Below are positions 1 to 13,146 of a stretch of 64,000 bases of DNA, one piece after another. The notes under the pieces are model-generated. The model had not been told where the DNA came from and ran no database searches. It saw only the letters and a list, made by a program, of their open reading frames with translations. Location of the stretch: assembly GCA_002794775.1 (NCBI GenBank), contig NBAY01000002.1, forward strand, positions 1,240,001 through 1,304,000, in the 5' to 3' direction. The first letter of the stretch is position 1. Every line of letters starts with the position of its first letter. Source of the DNA: Porodaedalea pini. Lineage: Eukaryota > Basidiomycota > Agaricomycetes > Hymenochaetales > Hymenochaetaceae. Both the position numbers and the translations under genes were made by a program.

Positions 1-1334
1 ACGGCTGAGAACGTTTTTTCTCCGTCGTTCGAAATATAGAAGTCTACGCCCAAAGCGCCGAAGAGGATGGAATTGTTGACTTTATCAAACGCGATCTGGG
101 CATCATTCAATAGAGTCAGGACGTCACAAAGGAATACATGTACTGAGAGACTTGAACGTTGTTCGTGCTTGTCCTCCGGAGAACAGTTTCGACGACAGCA
201 GGGAATGCGACCTGCTCTAGCTAGCAACTTCTGTATCTTCGATATGTAGGCCATTCTCCCTAGCTTTCCGCCTGGAACGTTGTCAGCAATGCCGCGGTCC
301 TGTGCCTTACAGAATTAAAATGAACATTAATATTCATTCGGGTAATGATTATTGAGGTACTGACGACGTCGCACCAGAGTCTGTCAATCTTGCAGCTTGC
401 TTACTAGACATGCTATCGCTATTTCCAATGCGCACGATATTTGTTGGCACGTTACCAGCATAATCCAAGTCGACTAATTTAGACCAGGAGGGATTCGAGT
501 ACAAGCTCGCTGGGGGTGTAATCAAGCTGTCGTGTACGAAACCTAGTTGCGAGTCTTTTCCATGAGCGCATGCCAGCAGAGCGCAATGAGCATCAAAGGT
601 AGAAGGTGACAGTTTCACCTTCAAGAAATAGCCAACGACTCCATCATCTAGCCAATCTGAAGAGTACCGAGAGTCGTGCCGCTGTGGTGCGGACCCAGTC
701 ATGGCACAAGAGAGTCGTCATGCGTGTGGTATATTATCAGAACTTCGTACGTGTGCATTTCTATGTTGCCTCTCCCATTCCACGTCCGGATATGTTGCAG
801 CCCACCTTCGACTTATATGAGAACGCTAGCTATTGGGAGTGTATAGAGCCTTACTTTGAAGGGCAGCTCAACTGCTGTCCACGTATCACCTCAATCAGCA
901 GAAATAAGGATGTGGCCATTGTTCGGATCCTAATCGTCCGTGCATATCCTGGCTGCCTAAGGAAGGAAGTAACAGTTGAGTACTCAAGTCTGGTTCTATT
1001 ACGGATAACTAAATGACTCACGAGGTACACCGCCGGTTAATGCCAACTGAATCAGTAGCAAGTGCATACACGTCCCAATATGCTCATCGGGTGTTATACA
1101 CGAAATCGGTCAACGGTGACCATGTGTCGTCCGAGTTCAGTCTAATGCGCCACCGGTATCCGTTCGAATGAATGCAAGGCCCTTCTCAGAAGGATTAAAT
1201 ATGATATCCGGAACGAAGCCACCTCCGCCAACTTTGACATTAGCCCAGCCGCACATCTGCTGAGCGATAGCGGCAAAAGACGGCAGAGGCAACGTCGCCA
1301 GAGAGAGAACAAGGGCCAGAGCATATCGAATCAT
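1..1334 (-). pseudogene. Xyloglucanase-like GH74 pseudogene, truncated by window edge
   Basis: This is a decayed glycoside hydrolase family 74 (endo-xyloglucanase) gene read right to left. The first exon (1334 down to about 1137) starts with a signal peptide (MIRYALALVLSLATLPLPS) followed by the typical GH74 start GGGGFVPDIIFNPSEKGLA and RTDTGGA. The frame then shifts: RLNSDDTWSPLTDFVYN follows in another frame, then a TGA, then WDVYALATDSV. Around 860-960 a third stretch reads DPNNGHILIS and GDTWTAVELPFK with two internal stops. Later GH74 blocks appear at 380-480 (DLDYAGNVPTNIVRIG) and at 1-110 (DAQIAFDKVNNS, then FYISNDGEKTFSA). The middle of the enzyme seems to be missing. Intact family members have about 700-800 residues in two seven-bladed propellers. 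Frameshifts and stops mean no active enzyme. A second, oppositely oriented remnant lies at 25.8-27.5 kb. Confidence 0.85.
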
Positions 1335-2498
1335 CTTCCACTCCGATATGCACTCTTCCTGTAACTTTGTAAGTGAGCTGATGAGTTGGCGAGACCCGGA
1401 GTGATGTATGGTCCATTATATGCAGTACAGAATGCTTGCTGCTGAACCCATAGTCGGATATTGCTTGTACATCTGTCTGACAAGGAGACGATGTCCCTGC
1501 AGAATCCACGAGCGACCCAGTATCATTGGCTTTTCTGCGAGACAATGTCGACGTAAGCTAGCGGTCAGGAGAGCTCCGTAATCTCCGGTTCGCTTGTCGT
1601 CAGATCCATGCAATCGTGTCAAACACGAGAGAAATGAGCAAAGTCGACTCCCTGTGCCGAGTCAAACCCGAGAACGACTAGTGAGAAAAATAGTGGCAAA
1701 CGAATCATACAAAGGTGTTCCGAGTTGTCAACTGAAGGTCTCAATCCACCGACGACATTGTTTCGGGATGATCTGGCCTCATAAGAGGCGTAGACTTGAA
1801 GGAAGCGAAACAGAATATTTGCTACAATAACGGATCTCGCCTGTGTGAGGCTTCCTACTTGAATGCGTGGCCAGGACAAGAACTTGAAGGCTCAGGCTGT
1901 TGCAATGTTTGACCTCCGAGCTTCATAACTTAGAGATGTGCTGGCATCCCGATATATACCCAATCAGAAGTCTTCAGCGGATAGAGTAGTAGATGGAAGT
2001 CAACTTGAAGCAGACATGCCATATTTGGTCAGTCATTTTGAGAAGTCACGCCGCTTCAATTACTTAAGAGTCCACAACCCATCTCTAGATCTGTCCTTCA
2101 TTCTAAAGCTACCACTGAACCTTTGATAAACTCATACATTGGAGGACCTCCGAAAGGGCATAACAAATATTTAATCCACAGATTAATTTGTTTATTGCAG
2201 AGCGATGTGACCTGCAAATTTGAATTTAGAAACATGTTGACCAATAATTCACATCCGCAGCCAATGCAACGGTTCAAGCACAGGCTATCTTCATCCATAA
2301 CATCATTGTCGAAGGGGCTTGGCTCATAGTCTGTGCAAGACGGGTCGCCCGCGCGCGCCTGTTATATGCTTTGACTCAATTCCTGAAACGGATCGCACGA
2401 GGGGTCAAAGTAAATAAGATAATACAGACGTTTACTTACTTCGAAGGTTTATATCAAACAGCTCCTTATGTATGCTTCTATTTCTCCTTCGGTCCTCC
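1335..2498. other. Intergenic, no supported gene
   Basis: I see only short open frames on both strands. A hydrophobic, signal-like start (MIRLPLFFSLVVLG) reads leftward from about 1705 but runs into stops soon after SAQGVDFAHFSRV. It may be another decayed secreted-protein gene. The right end is the 3' flank of the Asp-tRNA synthetase gene. Confidence 0.5.
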
Positions 2499-4639
2499 TT
2501 AGGGTTCCAGACGCTTCGGGTCTCTTGGGAATAGAGTCGCCCTCCGGATGTTGTTGAGCTTCAAGTACAACATCAGGACACGCTCCAGACCGATACCTCC
2601 TCCGCCATGAGGCGGGCAGCCGAGACGGAAGCCGTCCATATAGCCCTTCATCAGCTCGGGGTCTACACCCTTGCTCTTCATTTGCTCAGCGAGCAGCTTG
2701 GGGTCGTGCACACGCTGAGCACCGGAAAGGACTTCCTCGCCGCGCATGAAAAAGTCATATGAGTTCGTAAGTTTCTACCGTGGAAGGTTAGTAAATGCGA
2801 AGTGAGAAAAGGTCGGATTGGGCTCACGGGATTGGATGGATCTGGCATTGTGTAGAACGGCCGCAGTTCCATAGGGAACTTATCGACTATGAAATAATCA
2901 GTGTCGTACTTCTTCTTTACGATTCTACCTAGGCGCTTCTCGTTCTCGGTACTGTGATAGACAGATCAGCAGTGACATAGAATACATTGCAGCCCACACG
3001 TACTTGATGTCGTCAAGCACAGAACGCTCGACGCCGTCTTCCACCAATAGGTCGACGGCTTGCTCGAAGGTCAGTTTTAGCGTGCCCTCAGGCCCTTCTC
3101 TCCACTTGAACTCTTCCGCAGGGAACTGACGACCGACTGTTTCGATCTCCTTCCGGCACTTCTCCTTCAGATTCCTGAAGATGGAGAGGAAAAGCTGATC
3201 CAGCAGTTCCATGACCTCATGATAGTGCTCCTCAATCGTCATCTCGAGATCCAGTCCGATGAATTCGGTGAGATGACGATGTGTGTTGGAGTCCTCAGCA
3301 CGGAAGACAGGTCCAATTTCGTACACGCGCTCAAAGTCAGCGGCGATAGCCATTTGCTTCGCGAGTTGAGGCGACTGTGCAAGGAAAGCAGTCCCTGGCA
3401 TAAAGTCAGGATTGAAACACAGCGCAGAAGGGGACTCGCTTACCTTTGAAGTAACTGACTTTGAAAACAGAGGCTCCGGATTCCGTTGCAGCAGCCTGGA
3501 GCTTCGGCGTATGGATCTCGGTGAAGCCTTGCGAAGTGAGGAACTCGCGGAAAAAGCCCTGAACGGAAGCCTGAAGCTTAAACACAGCTTGGTTCGTGGT
3601 CGTCTTTAGCAGATGAAAGAATAATCAGATTTCTAAGGGGAAATTAATTATTCATTTTAGCCTACACGAAGGTCCAAAATACGGTTGTTCAGCCTCGTTT
3701 CAAGTAGAACATTCTTGAACTGTTTATCAGTGTTCTCGAATTCGCTGTCGGCACGCGATGCGTCTTCCAGAGTGAATGCTAGCCGTGATTCGGGAGCAGA
3801 AATGAGGTGAACCTAGAGTTTTTCAACAACGAACCACACGGTCATTAAGAAGAAGAGCCTACCTGACTGATCTTGATCTCGACATCCTTCACTGTTGCGC
3901 TCTTCACTTCTTCCTTCGCCTTGTCGACAACACCTTCGACAAGGATGATGCTCTCATCGGGAAGGCCGGCAACCCACTTGATCATCGGGCGAGAGACCTT
4001 GCCTTCTTCAGCCATAAGAAGCCCCTGCACCGTATCGATGCGCTGACGCAGGTTGAGAAACACCATTTTGTTTCCGGTAGCACGGGATGTCTGAACGCGT
4101 GCACGGAGAAGGACATTCTGTCCTAGTTTTTCCGAAAGAGAATGGATGGTGTCTCTCGGGCGATTCTGACGCTCCTGAGACTGGTTCAGCGGAAGCTTTC
4201 CGTAGTACTGCTTGGCATAATCCTGCGATACGTCGTTGATTACTCGAGAGCGAGAATAGCTGACTATATGCGCGAACTCACATTTGCTTCTTCCTCTGCG
4301 GCCTTTGCCTTGGCAGCCTCCTCCTCCTTCGCACGACGCTCAGCAGCTTTCCGCGCCTTCTCTTCCTCTTTCGCGCGTTTCTTCAGATCGCTCTTTGAGA
4401 GACCCTCGCCTGCTTGACCTTCACCGCCCTTGCCGTCTTCGGATTGTTCGGCTTTGAAAGCATACTGACCGACAGAATGCGTACTTTCTGGCCTTTTCTC
4501 TTCTACTCTAGGACTTTCTTGGATCTGTCCAGATCTAGAAGGGATCAATTCAGATCGATATGCGTCCGTATGGAGAGAGTAGAGGTACACACTGCTCAGT
4601 CGAACCTTGCTTTGCCTCGGTCGCCGGTGCCTCAGGCAT
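2499..4639 (-). CDS. DPS1: Cytosolic aspartyl-tRNA synthetase
   Basis: Class IIb aminoacyl-tRNA synthetase that charges tRNA-Asp with aspartate for cytosolic translation. I chose the ATG at 4637-4639 ([11 protein letters not shown]). It is followed by a lysine/alanine-rich charged helix ([16 protein letters not shown]), the N-terminal tRNA-binding extension typical of eukaryotic cytosolic AspRS. Next comes the OB-fold anticodon domain ([24 protein letters not shown]). The catalytic core shows class II motif 2 ([15 protein letters not shown]) and motif 3 at the C-terminus ([16 protein letters not shown]), ending in [11 protein letters not shown], the usual AspRS end. The exon junction at about 2768/2828 restores [19 protein letters not shown], as expected for the family. 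Several introns interrupt the gene, one or two of them near the start. It is divergent from the aspartate aminotransferase gene. Identity is certain; only small exon edges are uncertain. Confidence 0.95.
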
Positions 4640-5271
4640 GGAGTCTGGGCTTTTAACAATACTTTTTGACAGTTTCTACAGCCTTCTTCATGGGTGCGCG
4701 AGGAGAGTAGAGTTGCAAGGAGTGAATCTGAGTCAAAGCGCGTCAAGAATCAAGACTGAGGTCAGGGTAGATCGTGCGAATTAGTTCTAAATTTGTACAC
4801 TTCGAAGGGTTAGATTGGACACTTCAAAATGAGGTCAAGAACTTGAAGAAGCAGGACAATAGCGGTCGTACAAGGATCAATTTAGCAGAGCGTAGCCGTA
4901 CGCAAACGCGATGGATTTCAAGTGTACATGAGTGCGGCGAAACTCTTATCCATTTATCTGAGACATTCCGGCTGAGCATGTGGCCCATTACCTATTTATG
5001 CACCAAGAACTTGCACACTTCTTTCACGCTACATAATTTTGTACGCTTTGTAGCTGGTGGATTGCACTGCATTACCTGTCGGTTAGAAAATATTAGAGAA
5101 AATATTTGTAGTGCACTTAGGAACAATTCGTTACGCAAGCTTCCAACTCCGCTTTACCGCCACGCTAGTCGCGACTTCCTCCGCATTCTTCCTCTCGTAC
5201 CATAACGCGGCTTTTCAGCTGCCTACAAATACTCGACGTTCCTTCAGACTCCTTCACTAGAAGCTATAGCA
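4640..5271. promoter_or_regulatory. Divergent intergenic region, AspRS / aspartate aminotransferase
   Basis: About 630 bases separate the two divergent starts and must hold both promoters. A C/T-rich stretch (tcctccgcattcttcctctcgta, 5176-5200) lies upstream of the aminotransferase ATG. I see no RNA gene and no convincing coding frame here. Confidence 0.5.
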
Positions 5272-6828
<1,557 letters not shown>

Positions 6829-7149
6829 AGCTTCGCCTAGACTGGTTGGTATAGATTTACGACACTAATACTTGAGTATTAGATTAGAGACTCGGACTTG
6901 GGAGGATCGTTTGCAAACAAATACCACTGTGTTATTGTTCTGTTTGGTGCTATTTCCAAATCCGGATAACCTTTTGACACGCGGGTAAGGATCGACGATC
7001 AAAAGGTTAACAGCAGTCAAAGTTCGCCGCCAGCCACTACACTTGCATCCCAAACTCTTCCACATATTCTCTCTCTCCAAACGTCTCTTGAAATTTCTCT
7101 CTTCTCACTGTCATCTCCGACGAATAACCTCTTTCTGCCAACCGTGAGG
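6829..7149. other. Intergenic, no gene seen
   Basis: This is the 3' flank of the aminotransferase gene and the 5' flank of the next gene on the same strand. It has a CT-rich stretch (ttctctctctccaaacgtctc) around 7066-7086 that could belong to the downstream promoter. No coding frame is supported. Confidence 0.5.
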
Positions 7150-8228
7150 ATGGCAGACGAGGAGTCAGCCTCAAACATAGCAGGTAGTCCTTGTGCCACC
7201 CGGCATCCTCCAGCCACGCCCAAGCGTGAAGCTCTGACAGGCAATGATATGTCTCGAGGCAGCTTCCAGCCCACTTATGACTCCTTTTTTACGGCGGAGG
7301 AGTCTGCCTCGTCAGTGTCTCCAGAGACTTCGCGAGTCATCTGCCGTACACGTTCTGCAGCTCGAGTCCGTAATGCATGCTTCCATATCGGTGGCTCAAA
7401 TCGTAGTAGCTGACTCTGCTCTACCAGAACTCCTCGCTTATTGCCAGTGCGAGCGCCAAGGACGTTAGCTCATCATCCCCTGTGCCGTCAACTCCATTCC
7501 GAGGCCTTGCCGACCTCAGAGTAAAAACAAGCGTAACTCCCCACTTGGACCGTGTGCTCTCATTCCACCAAAAAGTTACTCCATCAATGTTCTCACCTGA
7601 TGTCTTCTCATCCTTCGCCCTCGACTCTGATACCCCTGGATCCCACGATAGCATTCAATCGTTCTTTGGGAACTGGCGTTTCTATTCTCCCGGCCTAAGA
7701 GATGCAACTGGCGGCGAGATACCTCCAAACTCATCGGACGATGCGTCCCTCGATAATGATTCCTCAGACGAAGGGCATCAGGTCTTCCTTCGTCCTCAGC
7801 CTTACTCCTTGCCATCAGCGACAAGATCTGCACCATTCTTACCAGTCAGGAATGTCATAGCAGCAAATGATGCCGAGACGGGAAAATTCTATCCCGTTCC
7901 CCTTAACCGCACCAAATCATTGTCAGCGCTGCCTACTGCTTCAACGAGATCTGGACGTGTACGATCAGCCACTATTTCCATGACAGACTCTGAACGAGAC
8001 CACTCGCACGCGTTCAACATGAACAGTTCATCCGAGGCGATGCGTTTCGCTCGCCATTCCCCTGATGCTCATGAAGCCGATACGACAGGATCAACTCTTG
8101 CTACATACGAAATCATTGGAAGCCTCGATAAATCTGCGCGGAATGGCAAGTGCATGGCTGCCACTCCCAAACTGATCAGCAAACCTCTTCAAAGGCTGCA
8201 GAAAGTGGTCAACCGACTTTTGGCTTGA
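7150..8228 (+). CDS. Hypothetical serine-rich protein
   Basis: I do not recognise a family. The ATG at 7150 (MADEESASNIAGSPC) opens a first exon to about 7365. A 62 bp intron (gtccgt to ctaccag, with a ctgac branch-like site) joins it in phase 0 to the exon starting at 7428 (NSSLIASASAKDV), and the frame stays open to the stop at 8226-8228. The protein is about 340 residues, polar and rich in Ser, Thr, Asp and Pro, with no membrane segment or signal peptide. It has an acidic Ser/Asp run (NSSDDASLDNDSSDEG) and a basic amphipathic end (KPLQRLQKVVNRLLA). It is likely a disordered, perhaps nuclear or regulatory, protein. That location is a guess from composition only. Confidence 0.6.
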
Positions 8229-10478
8229 AAAGAAAGGGTGCGCGTTGTAATAGGGCTTCTAAGTTGCAATGGTGGGATTCTTCTTTGCACCTTCATTGAG
8301 TCCGTTCCTTTTTATAAAGTAATTCCACAACATACATGCTTGCGATCGAGAGTTTGGAAATATCCTAGGCCTGTATCATGAAATCTCGTTATACCCCTAT
8401 ACTATACGTTACCCCCCTCCCCCCGGTCTTCTTCATAACAGCACAATAGAACATTATCTCAGGCACTGCTTCGGAAAATCCGCAGACACTCTGGCTAATA
8501 ATGAACTGAACTGTAACCCTTGAACCAATGACTACGTAAATTTCGGCCTTTTGCAGACGGACATTCATTTCTTCCAGGCACGCTCCATACGTCACTCTTC
8601 ACCTACATAGGCTAAGGCCGTAGTATGATCGAGTCTGTCGCGAGCACTAATGTCTAATGTCCGTCAGGATTGACGCCTGATATCCGCTGTGCTGTGACAT
8701 TTGGTACATCGAAGTTACTTTTAGATTCGAGTTCGAATTGAACAGGAGGACTGGAAGGGGCTGTGTCTATATCAAGCATGCGGGAGAAGGTAGCTACTGA
8801 ATGCGAGGCTCAAATTTCCAGTTGGGAACCAAAAGAAGACGCGGCTCGGAGTAATTGGAAAGGTCGGATCTTGTGTTAAGAGTATATATAGTGTGCCAAG
8901 CACGTGAATCAATTTGGGTTTGTTTGGTGCTTCAGCAATCCACCGCTTCCGCATTGGTCTGTTACCTTGGTATCGTTATTAGTTTGTGATACGCAATCGC
9001 AGTTATGTGCCCTGCACACGTCCAATTAACGATTGAGCTATCGAGAGAAGAATATGATCTGCAGCCATTTGCGTCTGCGCTTCCCCGACGGCATCCCGTT
9101 ATGATCCCAACTGCAGTATACTTTGCGTGCCATAAGCCGAAGTGGAGCTGATCCAGCAAATAGCATACACGAGTCCGGCTTGGCTGAATCATGAGCTGGC
9201 GTTCAACCCAATGTGTTGGTAAGCCAGAACATATGTGCGAAGTTTCGGCCTTCGGCCCCATCATCAATAGATTCAAGGACTTCCTCTGCTCATAGGATTG
9301 CTCGTCTGAAGCCAGATTGCGTAAAGCCAGATCGTTTCCGAGTAGCGAACTCCTGGTTCAGTCAGAATATAGACATGCTTGTCCTACCATACAGTCAAAA
9401 CAACTTCTGCGGCAAAACCCAAGTGCGAAGAAGGCTCGAGGGAAGGTCGAAGACTGGCGTCCATATACTCGGCGTGGGTCTCGCATCCGTTATCGATGGT
9501 CATATCGACATCAAAGCTTTCTGCAGATGGTTTGGGAAGTTGAAACCCTCTGCGACCCAGAAAGTAGGTCAGGGATGCGCATGCGTGATAACTATCACTT
9601 GCCAAGTCTGGTTTGGTTTTTAGATGGGAGACCTGGCGAATGGACGGGCCTGATTCATACCTGCTGACCAGAAGTTATAGTTCGAGTTGTGTGGCGTTAT
9701 GACAATGAGGTTGTTCTGCCCGCTTCCGGCCCTCGGTCCAAGCGAATCTACCCCTTCAAAAAAATGCTCTCAAAGTAAAGTTGTACATTTGTCACGATTA
9801 CTCGGCGGGGGAACTAAGCATCCAATCTAGATGGAGAAGGCTCCGCATACAATCGTAAGTTAATATTGACTATATTTCCTGTTAATATCTGAGACGCACC
9901 AGTGACAGCCTTTAGAGGAGCCTCCCTTCTCCCTACTGTCTTCCACCGCGGGGGACGGGGGGAGGGTCCTTCAAGCAGTCATTTCGTTTTCACTGGGCCG
10001 CAGCCCTCCGATGACCGGTGTTTTTCTTCCTATAGGTACGTGTAAGGATATAGACGTTGACTTCCTTGAATCTCGTGTACCTTGCTTGATCTTCGGAGTG
10101 CCGTATGCTGGCAACTCTAATATGCCCATCGGCACCATCGACGATCCTCCTGAGTCCTCTTCACGGACCGACTTACAGAAAACTGCGGGGCATCACTCGA
10201 ACGCGTCTTTAAGCTATCGCCACTTGCATAGTAACTCAGGTAGAGTTCGACAATCGATGCCGTACATCTAGATCTCGGAATGAGCCCGATTCGCAACGAT
10301 GTGACTATATTCGCGCGAGTTTCTTCACAGGCAGGCATTGTCCACTTTTATCCACGTCTTTTCACGGCTCCGAGCGCCAACTGGAAGCAAATTGATCGTG
10401 ATTCTTTCCCGAGTAGACATGTTAGTTTAGAAGAGATATCTGCAATAATACAAGGGGATAACAAACACGGCATGCGTC
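8229..10478. other. Long gene-poor stretch
   Basis: About 2.2 kb in which I could not support any gene. Open frames are short, overlap on both strands and show no recognisable domain or consistent splice signals. A few longer frames around 9213-9667 and 10011-10271 look like chance. The interval may hold a relic or a long non-coding transcript, but the sequence does not show which. Confidence 0.4.
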
Positions 10479-11948
10479 TCACTGCGCGAATTTATGCCGC
10501 CATTCCCCGCCCTTGAAACGGCCTGACAAGTCAACTTGAAAAGCATTACCCGAGTCTGGATATTGCTCTTGTCGCGACGCGTCTCCACCATTGGCACTGC
10601 AATGTGCTGTCGTCACAAATAACTGGTCATTCTGAGGCCCTAAGGAAAAGAAAAGGATGAGAGGGAAGGGGAAGGGGAAGGGGGGTGAGTCAGTACATAT
10701 TTTCCGTTTTTTTTTTTGACGAAGATTCGAAATACCTCCAAAGCAGCAAGCGGTGATATTGAGGGCGGTAGGGAAATGCACCTCAAAGAGTATAGAGGAT
10801 CCATCCACTGAATGCCTCACTATCTTCGAACCTCCCCAACTGTTTTTTAAGAGGTTAGCCCAAACAATCAGTTAGATAAAAGTTTAAGCTTACCGAGCAC
10901 TCCAAATGCAGCCTTCGCCTAGACCAACAAAATTAATGAAGAGATGTCAGCAGTGCTACATAACGCGGACTTTCGGGGCGCACTATCAATGCATAAACCA
11001 TCTGGAAACGTCCCATCCGGAAGTCCGAGCGCGAGCGCATCGATGAAAAGACGCTTGTTCGACGGGACGCCGTCGTTGTAATCATAAGCATAGATGCGAT
11101 TCACCAGAGAGTCTGTGAGATACCTGTACAAAAGCAGTTAAGTCGGGTCCCCTCAAGCCCAGATAGGCTACGTACATCGTCTTCTCGTCGGCACTCCAGC
11201 CCAAGCCATTACAATCCTGGCGAACGTCGATGAAAGGGGCTTAACAGCTGCCGATAACATTCACTTACAGTGAATGGCCCCGGGTCGACGAGAGTTGCCG
11301 TGTGAGTGTTCGGGTCGTACCGATAGAGTTGGCCCGGTATATACGGGCTCGAGGAACATATAGTTCCGGCGAAGAAACGTCCGCGACTATCGCATGCACC
11401 GTCGTTGAACCTGACTGAACCTTCGTGACCAGGTGGAAGGGGCTTGCTAAGGTAGTTGAGTTTGCGAGTTGCAGGATCGATCAGGGCAAACCCTTGAGCG
11501 GCAGCGCATGCTAACTGCAGAGCCATGAGAAGCGTTTGACAATGAAGACGAACGGACGTACGCCCTGACCGTCACGGCGAAGGGCAAGGCACGATACGGA
11601 CTCGTGATATTGGTCGACCGAGAGTTCGCTGGTGATCGTATTGAAGTGCAAGACCTTTATAGAGTCAGTGAGCGACCGAAGGAGCTTCCAGAAGGCAAAA
11701 GTATTTCTTTGCCTGCTTCTTGACTATATCAACGAAGTGAAGGGTGGCCGTCGATTCATCATAAAGAGGTCCTACGACATGTGGTGGCGGTCAATATGCG
11801 AACAGAAGAGGTGATGGAATTGGGGTAGGAGAAAGAGGAAGGGGGGGGGGGGGAGGTTAGTGAACTCGAAAGAAATCTTACCTTCACCCAGAATACAGTC
11901 ACAATTGATCAATGGCTTGTTGACGGTAACACAGTTATCGGGGGTCAT
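10479..11948 (-). CDS. SMP-30/gluconolactonase (regucalcin)-like lactonase
   Basis: Six-bladed beta-propeller hydrolase of the SMP-30/gluconolactonase/LRE-like family. Members are metal-dependent lactonases acting on sugar lactones. The ATG at 11946-11948 gives MTPDNCVTVNKPLIN, then CDCILGEG. Splicing brings in GPLYDESTATLHFVDI, the classic 'LGEGP..D.....HFVDI' start in which the Glu is a metal ligand. Downstream are VRFNDGACDSRGRFFAGT (metal-binding Asn and Asp), GQLYRYDPNTHTATLV, CNGLGWSADEKTMYLTDS (second metal-ligand region), FPDGLCIDSAGCIWSARWGG and KIVRHSVDG. Five or more introns are needed. The last contains a purine/pyrimidine tract near 10667-10684. Predicted length of about 330 residues fits the family. 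The substrate cannot be told from sequence. Confidence 0.88.
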
Positions 11949-12259
11949 CGTAGAGTAGTGGGTGAGCTGATATGTTGAGGGCACGGCTCTGTTTATAAGC
12001 TTTGCCTTTAGATCTAGATGGACCTTAGTGATACCAGAACCAGTCAGATAATTTCGCTGTTTGTCACGTGTATCGTTGCGGCACCGGATCAAGGGAACCA
12101 CCAATGATTTGGTACTAATAGAGCAGTAAACAATGCTCTGCCAAATCCTCTGGGTTTGGGTTTGCTCGGACATCCATACGCTGTTCAGCTACTACACCAC
12201 TCAAAGTTCTCGGGAGATGACATCACATTTATTAGGAACTCGCCGATGCAGAGGCGTCA

Positions 12260-12940
12260 TTATTGGCTGGAAAAGTACATGAGATGGACACGATGGTAAA
12301 TTATTTCGCTGGAACATCCTAAGTAAGACAAGGCATTTACTGTAGAAGGCACGACTGAAGACTCACCGTCCGGAGTTTTGGCGATGTAGTCGATGGCTGG
12401 AAGAGCAAACAGCACCACAGCATGAGGATAAGAAGCTACCAAATATTGTCGATGCGAACTGACGAACTGACCTTGCTGAACGGTCTTGATTTCATCAGCC
12501 TCGGCATCAGGAATTTCGATAGCAAACTCCTTCATTAGCATCGACAGATTAGTTTTTGCGACTGAATTTAGCACGTTCCTGCCTCATACCTCCTCGACGG
12601 CCATCACGACCTCCACCGCGTCTAAGCTATCTAATCCAAGGTCTTCCGCGAACGAAGACGAAGCCGTTACCTACAGAATCCAAAACACAACAAAATCTTA
12701 GCTTCCGTACACTACAGGCGCCTTCATACGATAACTAACCTTGGACCCATCAACCTTCTCGAATGACTTGAGCACGTCAAGGATTCGCGCCTGGATGTCA
12801 GGCTTCGCCAGACCTGCCGCCGCAGAGTATGACGCGCGCTGCAGCGCAAAAGTCTGACGCATAAACGCAGCACTACGCGGGACAGCGACCACGGCATGTG
12901 GCCGCGATACGGATCGGAGAGCAGCACGGAGGAAAGACAT
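12260..12940 (-). CDS. ACP1: Mitochondrial acyl carrier protein
   Basis: Small carrier of type II mitochondrial fatty acid synthesis, also an accessory subunit of complex I (NDUFAB1) and of the Fe-S assembly and LYR machinery. The ATG at 12938-12940 starts a basic targeting peptide (MSFLRAALRSVSRPHAVVAV). The carrier domain follows: KPDIQARILDVLKSFEKVDGSKV, then after an intron SSSFAEDLGLDSLDAVEVVMA, where the Ser of DSL carries the phosphopantetheine arm. Then come FAIEIPDAEADEIKTVQQ and AIDYIAKTPD. The last exon is uncertain. A donor follows KTPDG at about 12371. One acceptor gives an end at 12260; another, near 12268, would end at about 12232 with ANNDASASASS just before an AATAAA-like signal. 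It is divergent from bL17 with 206 bases between starts. The roughly 310 bases on its left, toward the SMP-30 gene, hold nothing recognisable. Confidence 0.92.
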
Positions 12941-13146
12941 GGTTTTTTGAGCAAGTGCAGTTCAGCGTCAGCGTCTACGTTGACGTGAAGTCTCTTGCCG
13001 GTAACTTCCGGTGTCGTTTTCAGTTTCAGGGCCGGCGAAACGGCTGCTTGAGTCTGCTGCTCACGCCGTGCTCACGTTTCAGCGTCCATCTTCGGACCAT
13101 CAGCACCCAGATACACTCTAGACCTTCGCGGGCGACGCTACAGAAA
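12941..13146. promoter_or_regulatory. Shared divergent promoter, ACP1 / bL17m
   Basis: Only 206 bases separate the ATG codons of two genes for mitochondrial proteins that read away from each other, so their promoters must overlap. The interval is GC-rich and has no clear TATA box. Co-regulation is inferred from the layout. Confidence 0.6.

Noticed and set aside
9213..9667. Two overlapping + frames of 116-136 codons in the 8.2-10.5 kb gap
   Set aside because: Composition is not protein-like, both frames overlap each other and a minus frame, and no splice pattern or motif supports a gene.
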